DNA of 53,180 bases from Arthrobacter sp. EpRS71 (lineage in GTDB: Bacteria > Actinomycetota > Actinomycetes > Actinomycetales > Micrococcaceae), in NCBI RefSeq assembly GCF_001512285.1, contig NZ_LNUV01000005.1:35558-88737 (forward strand). The letters run 5' to 3'. The notes below the pieces were generated by a model that did not search any database, was not told the DNA's origin, and saw only the letters and a program-made list of their open reading frames with translations. The position numbers and the translations under genes are program-made. This document shows, in pieces, positions 1 to 8,367 of the stretch; the stretch's first letter is position 1; each line of letters begins with the position of its first letter.

Positions 1-401
1 CACATGACGCTCCCCCACCCCCCCCCCCCCTGCTGACCGCGAACATCCGGGCCTTCCCGGTCATGGTCAGGAACGAGATGTTCCCCCGGGTTGAACCCTT
101 TGCATATGAGGATTCGGCAGCATTGGGAGAACTCGATGCCGACGCCGGCTGGGAGGCAGGGCGGTGGGAAGAAGTCCTGGACGATTACTTCGACGAACAT
201 GACGACATCGGCACCGGCCCCGACGCCAGGGGCCCAGGGTTGCTCATCATCACCGAGAAGCCGGGAACCTGGACAGTCCGCCAGATCTTCGATGACCCGG
301 CAGGAAACCACGACTGGGGAATCTCCGCGGAAGTGGACCTCGCAGCGTCAGATGAGACCGGCACCGCGGTGGTGCGGGTGACAGACGTCAGCAGGCTCTA
401 G
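1..401 (+). CDS. DEAD/DEAH-box helicase, C-terminal DUF3516 end (partial)
   Basis: The reading frame is open from base 3 to the TAG at 399-401, so this is the 3' end of a gene that starts outside the window. The readable part (LLTANIRAF, VRNEMF, WTVRQIFDDPAGNHDWG, AEVDLAASDE) matches my recollection of the C-terminal DUF3516 domain that follows the helicase core in a large actinobacterial RNA-helicase family; the helicase motifs themselves are not in the window. The ATG at 63 is internal. The first 100 bases look unreliable: a run of 13 C at 18-30 encodes a proline string, and two more prolines follow where I expect Arg and Leu (MFPRVEPFA for MFRRVELFA). Function beyond ATP-dependent RNA unwinding cannot be read from this tail. 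Confidence 0.75.
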   Translation, partial: HDAPPPPPPLLTANIRAFPVMVRNEMFPRVEPFAYEDSAALGELDADAGWEAGRWEEVLDDYFDEHDDIGTGPDARGPGLLIITEKPGTWTVRQIFDDPAGNHDWGISAEVDLAASDETGTAVVRVTDVSRL

Positions 402-408
402 GTCCACC

Positions 409-1782
409 GTGGAACCAGTTCCTGATCTGACCGCCGGCTTGGCGGAGGTGGAGGCCTTGCGCAATGTCCGGCCGGCAAGCTGTACTGGTTCGCGTCGTTG
501 GTGGGGTGGCCACCTTGATGTAGAGGGCTTGGCGCTGGGTTCGGTTCAAAGCGCAGCAACAGCGCTTGGTGTGCTGACTGATTCTCCAGGGAGATACTCG
601 GTTGACTCAGGGCTGACTGCAGCTTCTTTTGATTCTCTCGGACACCTTCGGATCGCTGGCCGGAAGCCGCAGGGCTTCGCTCCGTCATCCGGATTCCGGC
701 GCACTGCGGACGGCTGGATCCGCCTCCACGCCAATTACCCTCATCACGCGGCACGCTTGATGGAAGCACTCTCCGCCACGGTGCCGCAGGACGTCGACCG
801 TGCCCTGACCTCGATGACCTCTCTGGAGGCCGAGGCGGTGATCGTGGCACACCGGGGTGTTGCAACCGCTGTCCGAAGCCGTGAAGAGTGGTTTTCTTCC
901 GATATGTACTCCGCGGCAAGCACTGGTCCTTGGATCAGCCTCGCCCCTCATGATGTTCAGTCCAAGGGGCCGGCTGCCTCTTCGTGGGTGCCTTCCGAGG
1001 ACCCGCTCCTGCCGCTGGACGGATTGAAGGTGCTTGATCTCACCCGCGTCATCGCGGGGCCGACTGCCACACGTTTGCTGGGGGCGTTGGGTGCTGATGT
1101 CCTGAGGATCGATCCCCCTTTCCTTCCGGAGCTACCGGAGGCGTTCATCGACGCCGGGTTCGACAAACGCAGCGCCGAAGCTGATTTCAGGAACACCGGG
1201 GATCTGGCAGCTATCCATGGTCTTGTTTCCTCTGCGGATGTGGTGATCACCGGATACCGGAACGGAGTCCTGGAGAGGTTCGGTTTGGGCCAGGACGCGC
1301 TGCTGGTTGCCAGGCCGGACCTGGTGGTGGTCACGTTGAGCGCTTGGGGAAGTAGCGGGCCGTGGCGGGAGAGGCGTGGCTTTGACAGCCTCGTTCAGGC
1401 AGCTTGCGGGATCGCCGTATCGTACGGACAGCATGGCGACGACGGATGGAAACCTGGTGCGCTCCCCGTCCAGGCATTGGACCACGCTACTGGTTACGGG
1501 CTCGCGGCGGCAGTGCTGACTTTGCTCGCCGGCCGTGTGAGGACCGGCGCCGGTGGATCAGCAACGCTCTCTTTGGCTCGGACCGCTGAGGAGCTCTTCT
1601 CCCTGCCGTCCAGCCACCACGGAATCCCTGCAACCCCGCTCCCGGAGCCAGAGTACATTGTTGCCGACAGCCCCTACGGGCAGCTCAGATTTGTGGGGCC
1701 GCCACTTTCTGTTGACGGTACCCCTCTCAGCTATCGGCAGCCGCCGGTGCGTTATGGTTCCTCCACGCCAACCTGGCAGTAG
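409..1782 (+). CDS. CaiB/BaiF-type CoA-transferase family protein
   Basis: A 457-aa protein starting at GTG 409, seven bases after the helicase stop. The clearest family signature is in the second half, near residues 207-235: LDLTRVIAGPTATRLLGALG followed by ADVLRIDPP, the Rossmann-like entry of class III CoA-transferases. A second family motif, VVTLSAWGSSGPW, lies near residue 310. The first 190 residues look like a divergent extra half domain. Class III enzymes move CoA between acyl groups through a catalytic Asp; I could not place that residue with certainty, so activity and substrate are open. The next genes are an acetyltransferase and a peptidase on the same strand, which gives no pathway hint. 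Confidence 0.75.
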   Translation: MEPVPDLTAGLAEVEALRNVRPASCTGSRRWWGGHLDVEGLALGSVQSAATALGVLTDSPGRYSVDSGLTAASFDSLGHLRIAGRKPQGFAPSSGFRRTADGWIRLHANYPHHAARLMEALSATVPQDVDRALTSMTSLEAEAVIVAHRGVATAVRSREEWFSSDMYSAASTGPWISLAPHDVQSKGPAASSWVPSEDPLLPLDGLKVLDLTRVIAGPTATRLLGALGADVLRIDPPFLPELPEAFIDAGFDKRSAEADFRNTGDLAAIHGLVSSADVVITGYRNGVLERFGLGQDALLVARPDLVVVTLSAWGSSGPWRERRGFDSLVQAACGIAVSYGQHGDDGWKPGALPVQALDHATGYGLAAAVLTLLAGRVRTGAGGSATLSLARTAEELFSLPSSHHGIPATPLPEPEYIVADSPYGQLRFVGPPLSVDGTPLSYRQPPVRYGSSTPTWQ

Positions 1783-1801
1783 GAAGCCGGCAAGCCCCTA
1801 G

Positions 1802-1807
1802 TAAGCT
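1802..1807 (+). promoter_or_regulatory. -10 box of a leaderless acetyltransferase gene
   Basis: TAAGCT fits TANNNT and ends 7 nt before the ATG at 1815, so transcription would start at or next to the start codon. No Shine-Dalgarno sequence precedes this ATG. The ATG at 1811 is in another frame. Confidence 0.45.
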
Positions 1808-1814
1808 CGAATGC

Positions 1815-2327
1815 ATGAGTGTAATCCGCCCCGCCACCGTTGACGACGTTCCTGCAATCCTGCGTATGATTCACGATCTTGCGATCTACGAAAAGGAACC
1901 GGACGCCGTTAAAAACACCCCGGCCATGCTCACCGAAGTACTCTTTGGCGAGAACCCGCGCGTCTACGCGAGCATTGCGGAGAACAGTGCCGGCACCGTT
2001 CAGGGTTTTGCCCTCTGGTTCTTGAACTACTCCACGTGGGAAGGCGTTCATGGCATCTACCTGGAGGACCTTTATGTGGTTCCGGATGCCCGGGGCGAGG
2101 GCCATGGCAAGGCGCTGTTGCAGCACCTGGCCGCCACCGCCGTCGAACGGGGTTATGCCCGCGTGGAGTGGAGCGTCCTGAACTGGAACGAGCCCTCCAT
2201 CAACTTCTATAAGAACCTGGGTGCTTTCCCGATGGACGAATGGTCAACGTTCAGGTTGACCGGCGACGCGCTCCAGGCTTATGGGACGAACGTCAGTGAG
2301 GCGAAAGAGGCTCTTACCCATGGCTGA
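1815..2327 (+). CDS. GNAT-family N-acetyltransferase, diamine acetyltransferase-like
   Basis: A 170-aa single-domain GNAT protein. The acetyl-CoA motif A is clear: LEDLYVVPDARGEGHGKALL (about residues 81-100), with the R/Q-x-x-G-x-G/A type loop seen here as RGEGHG. Motif B follows (VEWSVLNWNEPSINFYKNLG), with the Asn-x-x-Ser-x-x-x-Tyr pattern typical of polyamine acetyltransferases of the SSAT type. It would transfer acetyl groups from acetyl-CoA to an amine in the cytosol; polyamine as substrate is inferred from motif style only. The stop overlaps the start of the downstream S33 peptidase by 8 bases, so the two are probably co-transcribed and translationally coupled. Confidence 0.85.
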   Translation: MSVIRPATVDDVPAILRMIHDLAIYEKEPDAVKNTPAMLTEVLFGENPRVYASIAENSAGTVQGFALWFLNYSTWEGVHGIYLEDLYVVPDARGEGHGKALLQHLAATAVERGYARVEWSVLNWNEPSINFYKNLGAFPMDEWSTFRLTGDALQAYGTNVSEAKEALTHG

Positions 2328-3663
2328 ATTGTCAGTGGCTAAGCAGCGGTCCTCCGCCAGCGAGCACCGTATACAGGCCCGCCACGAATTCCGCGGACTC
2401 CGGACCGCGGAGCACTACTTCACCGTCCCTTTGGTACACCGGGAGGTGGTCCCCGGAGAGACGATCACCATCTTCGCCCGGGAGTACTCCTCCACGAGTC
2501 ATACACCTCAGGAGGCCGCCGAGCTGCCGTGGCTCCTCTACCTTCAGGGTGGGCCAGGCGGCCGGGGTAACCGCGTCACCTCGCTGTCCGGCTGGATGAA
2601 GGCGGCAGCGAAGGACTTCCGCATCCTGATGCTGGATCAACGCGGCACAGGATTGTCCGCGCCCATAGAGCGGCAGTCGTTGGAGCTCCGGGGCGACGCC
2701 GCAGCGCAGGCGGACTACCTGACCCACTTTCGTGCTGACTCCATCGTGGCCGATGCCGAGCACATCCGGGGGGTTCTGGGCTCCGGGCCTTGGTCTGTGC
2801 TGGGACAAAGCTTCGGCGGCTTTTGCGCGCTGACGTACCTTTCGTTCGCCCCGGAGGGCTTGCGGGAGGTCATGATCACCGGTGGCCTGGCCCCCCTCCA
2901 CGGGCCAGCGGACCGTGTCTATCAAGCAACGTTCCGTCGGGTTGCGGCGAGAAACGCCGAGTATTTCTCGTGGTACCCGGAGGACCGGGATAAAGTCACA
3001 CGCATCGCCCGCCATCTGGAGCAGCAGCCTGAATTTCTCGCCAGCGGCGAACGGCTGACGCCGGAGCGTTTCCAAATGGTGGGGTCCTTCCTGGGCGGCA
3101 ACACCAGGGTGGACGCCCTCCACTACCTTCTGGAGGACGCGTTCCTAGAGACGATCGACGGTGAGCGGTTGTCCGAATCGTTCCTTGAACAGGTACGGGC
3201 ACTGGTCAGCCGTGCGGCCAACCCGCTCTATGCCGTCCTGCACGAGTCCATCTATGGCCAAAGCGAGGCAACCAACTGGGCGGCGTGGCGGGTCCTGGAG
3301 GACTTTCCCGATTTCAAACCCGACGCAGAAGAGCCACTGCTCACGGGGGAAATGGTGTATCCCTGGTACTTCGAACAAGACCCGGCGCTGGTCCCCTTGA
3401 ATGACGTCGCCCAACAACTGGCGGCACGGAAAGACTGGAAACCTTTGTACGACCCCGCCCGGTTGGGGGTCAACACTGTTCCTGTCGCGGCAGCGGTGTA
3501 CCAGGACGACATCTACGTGGACCACGATCTCTCGCTGGAAACCGCCGCAGCAGTGCGCGGACTCCAGACCTGGGTCACATCGGACTTCCACCACGACGGC
3601 ATCGGCGAAGACGGAGAGGGCATTTTCCGCAGGCTCTTTGGCATGGTGCGAGCCCACCGCTAG
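2320..3663 (+). CDS. S33-family alpha/beta-hydrolase, prolyl aminopeptidase-like
   Basis: A 447-aa protein of the proline iminopeptidase type, which removes N-terminal residues (often Pro) from peptides. I chose ATG 2320 because AAAGAGG lies just upstream and the ATG overlaps the acetyltransferase stop; an in-frame ATG at 2281 lies inside that gene without a better ribosome site. The oxyanion segment LLYLQGGPGG is near residues 72-81, DQRGTG near 106-111, and the nucleophile elbow GQSFGG puts the catalytic Ser at 164. Likely Asp and His partners are in the C-terminal VYQDDIYV and SDFHHDG segments. No signal peptide is seen, so it should be cytosolic. Its stop shares a CTAG with the convergent MFS gene. 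Confidence 0.85.
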   Translation: MAELSVAKQRSSASEHRIQARHEFRGLRTAEHYFTVPLVHREVVPGETITIFAREYSSTSHTPQEAAELPWLLYLQGGPGGRGNRVTSLSGWMKAAAKDFRILMLDQRGTGLSAPIERQSLELRGDAAAQADYLTHFRADSIVADAEHIRGVLGSGPWSVLGQSFGGFCALTYLSFAPEGLREVMITGGLAPLHGPADRVYQATFRRVAARNAEYFSWYPEDRDKVTRIARHLEQQPEFLASGERLTPERFQMVGSFLGGNTRVDALHYLLEDAFLETIDGERLSESFLEQVRALVSRAANPLYAVLHESIYGQSEATNWAAWRVLEDFPDFKPDAEEPLLTGEMVYPWYFEQDPALVPLNDVAQQLAARKDWKPLYDPARLGVNTVPVAAAVYQDDIYVDHDLSLETAAAVRGLQTWVTSDFHHDGIGEDGEGIFRRLFGMVRAHR

Positions 3664-5012
3664 GTGGATGTGCCATCCGACGGTCCGCTCCTCACAGCTG
3701 ACGTACGCTGGCGGCCAGCAGTGGCGGCGGTCAAGGCAAGCACGGCTGCCGCCAGCACGCTGGAAGCAATGTTGAGGCCCTGATAACCGATCCAGGCAAG
3801 GAGCAGGCCGGACGTTGCGCCCCCGAGCGCTCCTGCGGCACCCATGAGGGTGTCCGAAACGCCTTGGACGGTGACCCGTTGATCGGGTTCAACGCTCTCG
3901 GCCAACAGCGTTGACCCGGCAATGGTTGCCGCGGACCAGCCAAGCCCCAGGAGAATCAGCCCTGCGGTCACCAAGACTGGCTCCCGCTGGCCGAACCCGG
4001 CGATGAACACCGCCACCAGAAGGAGCCCATGACCCATGGCAATGGTCTGGAAGCGGCCGGCCTTGTCCGTGAGCCAACCCCAGAGGGGCGAAAGGGCGAA
4101 CATGCCGGCGATGTGGAGCGAAATGGTGAGCTCGATAACCACCAGTGCATCCGTACTGTCGGTGGTCCCGCCGTGGTGTCCCTCGTGCGATCCGCCCACA
4201 AGCTGTTGAAGGTGCAGCGGTGTCATGGACATAACCGCCACCATGACGCCGTGGGCGGCTACGACTGCCGCCAGTGCCAGCATCGCTTTCGGTGATGAAC
4301 GAACGGCGCGAAGGCCTGACCGGATGGTTCCCCTGACGGGCTGCTCCCCTGGCACGCCGCTGACATCGGCTTCCGAAGCCAAACGCCGGGACAGCAGCAG
4401 CGGATCCGGCCTCAGGCCTGCGAACAGGAGACCAGCTGCCAGGAACAAACCGACAGCGGAGAACACGAAGGGGCCAGCGATCGGCGGAAGGCCAAGGGCG
4501 GCACCTACTGCGGCTCCCGGCTGAATTAGGTTAGGCCCTGCCACAGCTCCGATCGTGATGGCCCACACCACCGTGGACAGTGACCGTCCGCGGTGCTCCG
4601 GCTCGGCGAGGTCGACGGCGGCGAAACGCGCCTGCAGGTTCGCCGCCGTGCCAAGACCAAGGAAGGCTGCACCCAGCAAAAGCAGCATGAAGGACTGGCC
4701 CATGACAGATGCAATGATGAGCAGCGCCCCGACCATCGCGGCTACCAAACCGGTGACGAGTCCCACGCGGCGGCCGCGCGACTCAGCCAACCTGGCCAGC
4801 GGCAGTGCTGCAATTGCTGCGGCCAAGGTCAGGACGGTGGTGATGGAGCCCGCCCAGGCTTCGGAGCCTGATAAGTCGACGGCAAGCAGGGAGCCGATGG
4901 ATAGTGTGGCCCCATTGCCGACACCGCTCAGCAGTTGTGCCGAACTGAGCAGGAAAACAGTACGGCGCTGAACCCGTTGTGGGTCCAGCGCCGTAGTTGA
5001 AGTGGTAGTCAC
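3660..5012 (-). CDS. MFS transporter, drug-efflux-like
   Basis: A 450-aa integral membrane protein with about 12 hydrophobic segments. MFS motif A-type loops are visible after TM2 (LARLAESRGRRVGLVTG, about residues 74-90) and in the second half (WGWLTDKAGRFQTIAMG). A His-rich loop (GGSHEGHHGGTTDS) lies between the two halves and could bind metal, but this is speculation. Start is GTG 5012, 6 nt after a TAGTCT box, so the mRNA looks leaderless. It stands alone between the convergent peptidase gene and terC, and the substrate cannot be inferred. Confidence 0.82.
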   Translation of the reverse strand: MTTTSTTALDPQRVQRRTVFLLSSAQLLSGVGNGATLSIGSLLAVDLSGSEAWAGSITTVLTLAAAIAALPLARLAESRGRRVGLVTGLVAAMVGALLIIASVMGQSFMLLLLGAAFLGLGTAANLQARFAAVDLAEPEHRGRSLSTVVWAITIGAVAGPNLIQPGAAVGAALGLPPIAGPFVFSAVGLFLAAGLLFAGLRPDPLLLSRRLASEADVSGVPGEQPVRGTIRSGLRAVRSSPKAMLALAAVVAAHGVMVAVMSMTPLHLQQLVGGSHEGHHGGTTDSTDALVVIELTISLHIAGMFALSPLWGWLTDKAGRFQTIAMGHGLLLVAVFIAGFGQREPVLVTAGLILLGLGWSAATIAGSTLLAESVEPDQRVTVQGVSDTLMGAAGALGGATSGLLLAWIGYQGLNIASSVLAAAVLALTAATAGRQRTSAVRSGPSDGTST

Positions 5013-5018
5013 TTCACG

Positions 5019-5024
5019 AGACTA
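5019..5024 (-). promoter_or_regulatory. -10 box of the leaderless MFS gene
   Basis: On the minus strand TAGTCT is followed by 6 nt (CGTGAA) and then the GTG start at 5012. The spacing puts the transcription start on or beside the start codon. Confidence 0.5.
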
Positions 5025-5041
5025 CAACTTTTGGAGTTCAG

Positions 5042-6070
5042 TTACTCTGCCTCGCTCATGGACTTTTTGGCATCTTCCTCAAGCCGGGCATCCAGTTTGG
5101 CTTGCCGTGCTTGCGGGCTCAGCAGGCTGGCGACCACAGCTACGACGATGGTGCCCACAATGACTGCCAAGGACACGTAGGTGGGGATTTCAGGAGCCCA
5201 CTCGATGTGGCGGCCGCCGTTGATGAAGGGGAGCTCGTTCACGTGCATGGCGTGCAGCACAAGCTTGACACCGATGAAGGCCAGGATGACCGACAGGGCG
5301 TGCTTGAGGTAGACCAGACGTGTCATGAGCCCGCCGAGGAGGAAGTACAGCTGACGCAGGCCCATCAAGGCGAAGATGTTGGCAGTAAACACGATGAAAG
5401 CGCTTTGGGTGAGGCCGAAGATCGCGGGGATGGAGTCAACAGCGAACAGGAGGTCGGTCAAACCGATGGTCACGAAGACGATCAACATGGGGGTGAAGAC
5501 CTTCTTGCCGTCCACGACGGTGCGGATCTTGTTGCCGTCGAACTTCTCGGACATCGGCAGGACCTTGCGGAGGCGGCCGATCAGGGGGTTCTCGGCGCCT
5601 TCTTCCTCGTCTTCGCCGGAATCCTTGGCTTGCTTCCATGCAGTCCAGAGGAGGAAAGCACCGAAGATGTAGAAGACCCAGCTGAACTGCTCAATGACAA
5701 CGGCGCCCAGGGCGATGAAGATGCCGCGGAGGATCAGCGCGATGATGATGCCCACCATCAGCACTTCCTGCTGGTACTTACGGGGCACCGAGAAACGGGC
5801 CATGATGATGATGAACACAAAGAGGTTGTCGATGCTGAGGCTGTACTCAGTGACCCAACCAGCGACGAATTGGCCGCCGTACTCGGGGCCGGCGAATGCG
5901 AACATGGCTACTGCGAAAAGCAGGGCCAGTCCTACGTAGAAGCCAACCCACAGGCCGGCTTCCTTCATGGAAGGTTCATGGGGACGCTTGACGACCAACA
6001 GGAGGTCAATCAGCAGGATGATTCCAAGAACGACAAAGGAGCCGATCTCAAACCAGACGGGAAGCTGCAT
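5042..6070 (-). CDS. TerC-family membrane protein (Alx/MntP-like Mn2+ export role)
   Basis: A 342-aa TerC-family protein with about 9 hydrophobic segments. The family signatures are the acidic membrane motifs TEYSLSIDNLFVFIII (near residue 80) and LLFAVDSIPAIFGLT (near residue 210), whose Asp and Asn residues are thought to bind a cation. A charged cytoplasmic loop (KDSGEDEEEGAEN) sits between the two halves. Relatives such as E. coli Alx and Bacillus MeeF/MeeY act in Mn2+ export or metalation of secreted enzymes. The riboswitch in the 5' leader supports a manganese role here. A GCGAAAGG ribosome site precedes the ATG. The C-terminus is charged (EEDAKKSMSEAE). Confidence 0.88.
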   Translation of the reverse strand: MQLPVWFEIGSFVVLGIILLIDLLLVVKRPHEPSMKEAGLWVGFYVGLALLFAVAMFAFAGPEYGGQFVAGWVTEYSLSIDNLFVFIIIMARFSVPRKYQQEVLMVGIIIALILRGIFIALGAVVIEQFSWVFYIFGAFLLWTAWKQAKDSGEDEEEGAENPLIGRLRKVLPMSEKFDGNKIRTVVDGKKVFTPMLIVFVTIGLTDLLFAVDSIPAIFGLTQSAFIVFTANIFALMGLRQLYFLLGGLMTRLVYLKHALSVILAFIGVKLVLHAMHVNELPFINGGRHIEWAPEIPTYVSLAVIVGTIVVAVVASLLSPQARQAKLDARLEEDAKKSMSEAE

Positions 6071-6099
6071 TAAAGGTGCCTTTCGCAGGGTACGGGAAA

Positions 6100-6224
6100 G
6101 CGGTGTAAGTCTCTCCGGCCTGCCAGGGTGCGGTGAATGCAGAATGTGGCGGCCCGCTAGATCCGGCGAGGCATCTGTGCCTTGCGTGCTGACGGACGTA
6201 GCGCTTGGGATACTCCCCTACGTG
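6100..6224 (-). ncRNA. yybP-ykoY (manganese) riboswitch upstream of terC
   Basis: Read on the minus strand, the 168-nt gap before terC carries the hallmark parts of this riboswitch: GTAGGGGAGTA (6221-6211), then CGTCCGTCAGCACG in the variable arm (about 6201-6186), and GGCCGGAGAGACTTACACC (6120-6102) closing the four-way junction. Between aptamer and ATG, CTTTC can pair with the GAAAG of the ribosome site GAAAGG, which suggests control of translation. yybP-ykoY RNAs bind Mn2+ and turn on TerC or P-type efflux genes. The P1 pairing is imperfect by eye; a covariance-model search would settle it. Confidence 0.8.
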
Positions 6225-6238
6225 ACCTCAACCTTACC

Positions 6239-8338
6239 TTAGGCGTGCCCGGCAGACTGCATCTGGCGTAATTCGCGCTTCAACTCCTTGACTTCGTCAC
6301 GAATGCGGGCAGCGACTTCGAATTGCAGTTCAGCAGCCGCCCCGTGCATCTGTTCGGTCAGTTGTTCAATGAGGCCCACAAGGTCTTCGGCAGGAGCTGC
6401 GGCGAGGCCGTCCTGGCGAACCGTGGCTGCACCCTTGGTGGACGTCTTGCCGCGCTTGCCACCTTTGGCCAGCCGGTTGTTGTTGAGCAACTCCTGGGTG
6501 TCTGCGTCTTCCTTGGCCAGCTGATCGGTGATGTCGGCAATCTTTTTGCGCAACGGCTGGGGATCTATGCCGTGGTCCGTGTTGTATTGCACCTGGATGG
6601 CGCGGCGTCGGTTGGTCTCCTCAATGGCATGGGCCATGGAATCTGTGATCCTGTCCGCGTACATGTGTACCTGACCGGAAACGTTACGGGCGGCACGGCC
6701 AATGGTCTGGATCAGGGAGGTTGAAGAACGCAGGAAGCCTTCCTTGTCGGCATCCAGAATGCTGACCAGGGAAACCTCGGGAAGGTCCAAGCCTTCGCGG
6801 AGCAGGTTGATGCCTACCAGGACGTCGAAGACGCCCATGCGGAGTTCCCGGAGCAGTTCCACCCGCCGCAGAGTATCGACGTCGGAGTGCAGGTACTCCA
6901 CCTTGACGCCGTGACCCACCAGGTAGTCCGTGAGATCCTCCGCCATGCGCTTGGTCAACGTGGTGACTAGAACGCGTTCGTTCTTTTCCGTGCGGGTCCT
7001 GATTTCCCCGAGAAGGTCGTCAATTTGTCCCTTGGTGGGCTTAACCACTACCTCGGGATCGATGAGGCCGGTGGGACGAATGATCTGCTGAACATAGCCA
7101 TCTGCTTTACCGAGCTCGTACTTGCCCGGGGTTGCGGACAGGTACACGGTCTGGCCGATGCGTTCGAGGAATTCATCCCATTTCAGCGGTCGGTTGTCCA
7201 TGGCCGAGGGTAGGCGGAAGCCGAAGTCCACGAGGTTTCTCTTACGGGACATATCGCCCTCGTACATGGCGCCGATCTGCGGAATGGTCACGTGCGATTC
7301 GTCCACCACCAAGAGGAAGTCGTCCGGGAAGTAGTCGATCAGGCAGTGCGGCGCAGTTCCAGCTTCGCGGCCATCGATGTGGACGGAGTAGTTCTCGATG
7401 CCGTTGCAGAAACCCATCTGCTGCATCATCTCGAGATCGTAGGTTGTGCGCATCCGGAGCCGCTGGGCTTCCACAAGTTTGCCTTGGCCCTCGAGGACCT
7501 TTAAGCGGTCAGCAAGTTCATCCTCGATCCGTTTGATGGCCCGGGCCATGCGTTCAGGACCAGCCACGTAGTGCGACGCCGGGAAGACGTACATCTCTTC
7601 TTCGTCCCGCAGCACCTCGCCGGTGAGGGGGTGGAGCGTTTGGATGTTCTCGATTTCGTCACCGAAGAACTCAATCCTGATGGCGAGTTCCTCGTACATA
7701 GGAATGATCTCCACTGTGTCGCCGCGGACCCTGAAGGTGCCCCGGTGGAAGTCCATGTCATTCCGGGCGTACTGCATGGAGACGAACTTCCGCAGAAGAT
7801 GGTCGCGGTTCATTTCCGCGCCCTTGCGGATCGTCACCATGCCGGCGATGTATTCCTCGGGTGTGCCCAGGCCGTAGATGCACGACACCGTGGCCACCAC
7901 GATGACGTCGCGGCGGGTCAGGAGGGCGTTGGTGGCCGAGTGCCGGAGTCTTTCGACTTCCTCGTTGATGGAGGAATCTTTTTCGATGAAGGTATCGGTC
8001 TGCGCTACGTACGCCTCGGGCTGGTAGTAGTCGTAGTAGGAGACAAAGTATTCCACTGCGTTGTTGGGCAGGAGCTCCCTGAATTCATTGGCGAGCTGCG
8101 CGGCAAGTGTCTTGTTCTGGACCATCACCAGGGTGGGACGCTGGACCTGTTCGATGAGCCACGCCGTGGTGGCACTCTTACCTGTGCCGGTGGCGCCGAG
8201 GAGGACTACGTCTTTTTCACCGTTGTTGATTCGTTCCGTCAGTTCTGCAATAGCAGTCGGCTGATCACCGGCGGGCTTGAACTCGCTGATCACTTCGAAA
8301 GGCGCGACGACACGGTTGATTTCCTGGGCAAGGCTCAT
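6239..8338 (-). CDS. uvrB: UvrABC system protein B (excinuclease subunit)
   Basis: A 699-aa UvrB of normal length. It loads onto damaged DNA with UvrA, verifies the lesion and recruits UvrC for incision in nucleotide excision repair. Walker A is GATGTGKS (residues 48-55); the damage-probing beta-hairpin [15 protein letters not shown] follows near residue 100; the Walker B segment is LLVVDESHV; helicase motifs [13 protein letters not shown] and QTIGRAARN are in the second half; the C-terminal UVR helix that contacts UvrC is at about 650-690. The ATG at 8338 lies 6 nt after TAGATT, so the mRNA should be leaderless. The promoter carries a CTGTC box at DNA-damage spacing. Confidence 0.97.
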   Translation of the reverse strand: MSLAQEINRVVAPFEVISEFKPAGDQPTAIAELTERINNGEKDVVLLGATGTGKSATTAWLIEQVQRPTLVMVQNKTLAAQLANEFRELLPNNAVEYFVSYYDYYQPEAYVAQTDTFIEKDSSINEEVERLRHSATNALLTRRDVIVVATVSCIYGLGTPEEYIAGMVTIRKGAEMNRDHLLRKFVSMQYARNDMDFHRGTFRVRGDTVEIIPMYEELAIRIEFFGDEIENIQTLHPLTGEVLRDEEEMYVFPASHYVAGPERMARAIKRIEDELADRLKVLEGQGKLVEAQRLRMRTTYDLEMMQQMGFCNGIENYSVHIDGREAGTAPHCLIDYFPDDFLLVVDESHVTIPQIGAMYEGDMSRKRNLVDFGFRLPSAMDNRPLKWDEFLERIGQTVYLSATPGKYELGKADGYVQQIIRPTGLIDPEVVVKPTKGQIDDLLGEIRTRTEKNERVLVTTLTKRMAEDLTDYLVGHGVKVEYLHSDVDTLRRVELLRELRMGVFDVLVGINLLREGLDLPEVSLVSILDADKEGFLRSSTSLIQTIGRAARNVSGQVHMYADRITDSMAHAIEETNRRRAIQVQYNTDHGIDPQPLRKKIADITDQLAKEDADTQELLNNNRLAKGGKRGKTSTKGAATVRQDGLAAAPAEDLVGLIEQLTEQMHGAAAELQFEVAARIRDEVKELKRELRQMQSAGHA

Positions 8339-8344
8339 GAAACC

Positions 8345-8367
8345 AATCTACCCCCGCCCCAGGACAG
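8345..8367 (-). promoter_or_regulatory. uvrB promoter: leaderless -10 with CTGTC-N12 damage-type box
   Basis: On the minus strand CTGTC (8367-8363) is followed by exactly 12 nt and TAGATT (8350-8345), 6 nt before the uvrB ATG. The RecA-independent damage promoter of actinobacteria, bound with PafBC, reads TTGTCRGTG-N8-TANNNT, which is TTGTC-N12-TA. Only TGTC and the last G of the left part match. CTGTC is also half of the perfect dyad GGACAG-cta-CTGTCC at 8362-8376. Confidence 0.5.

Noticed and set aside
5102..6073. 323-codon acidic open frame on the plus strand
   Set aside because: Antisense to terC; its Asp/Glu/His-rich content is the mirror of hydrophobic codons.
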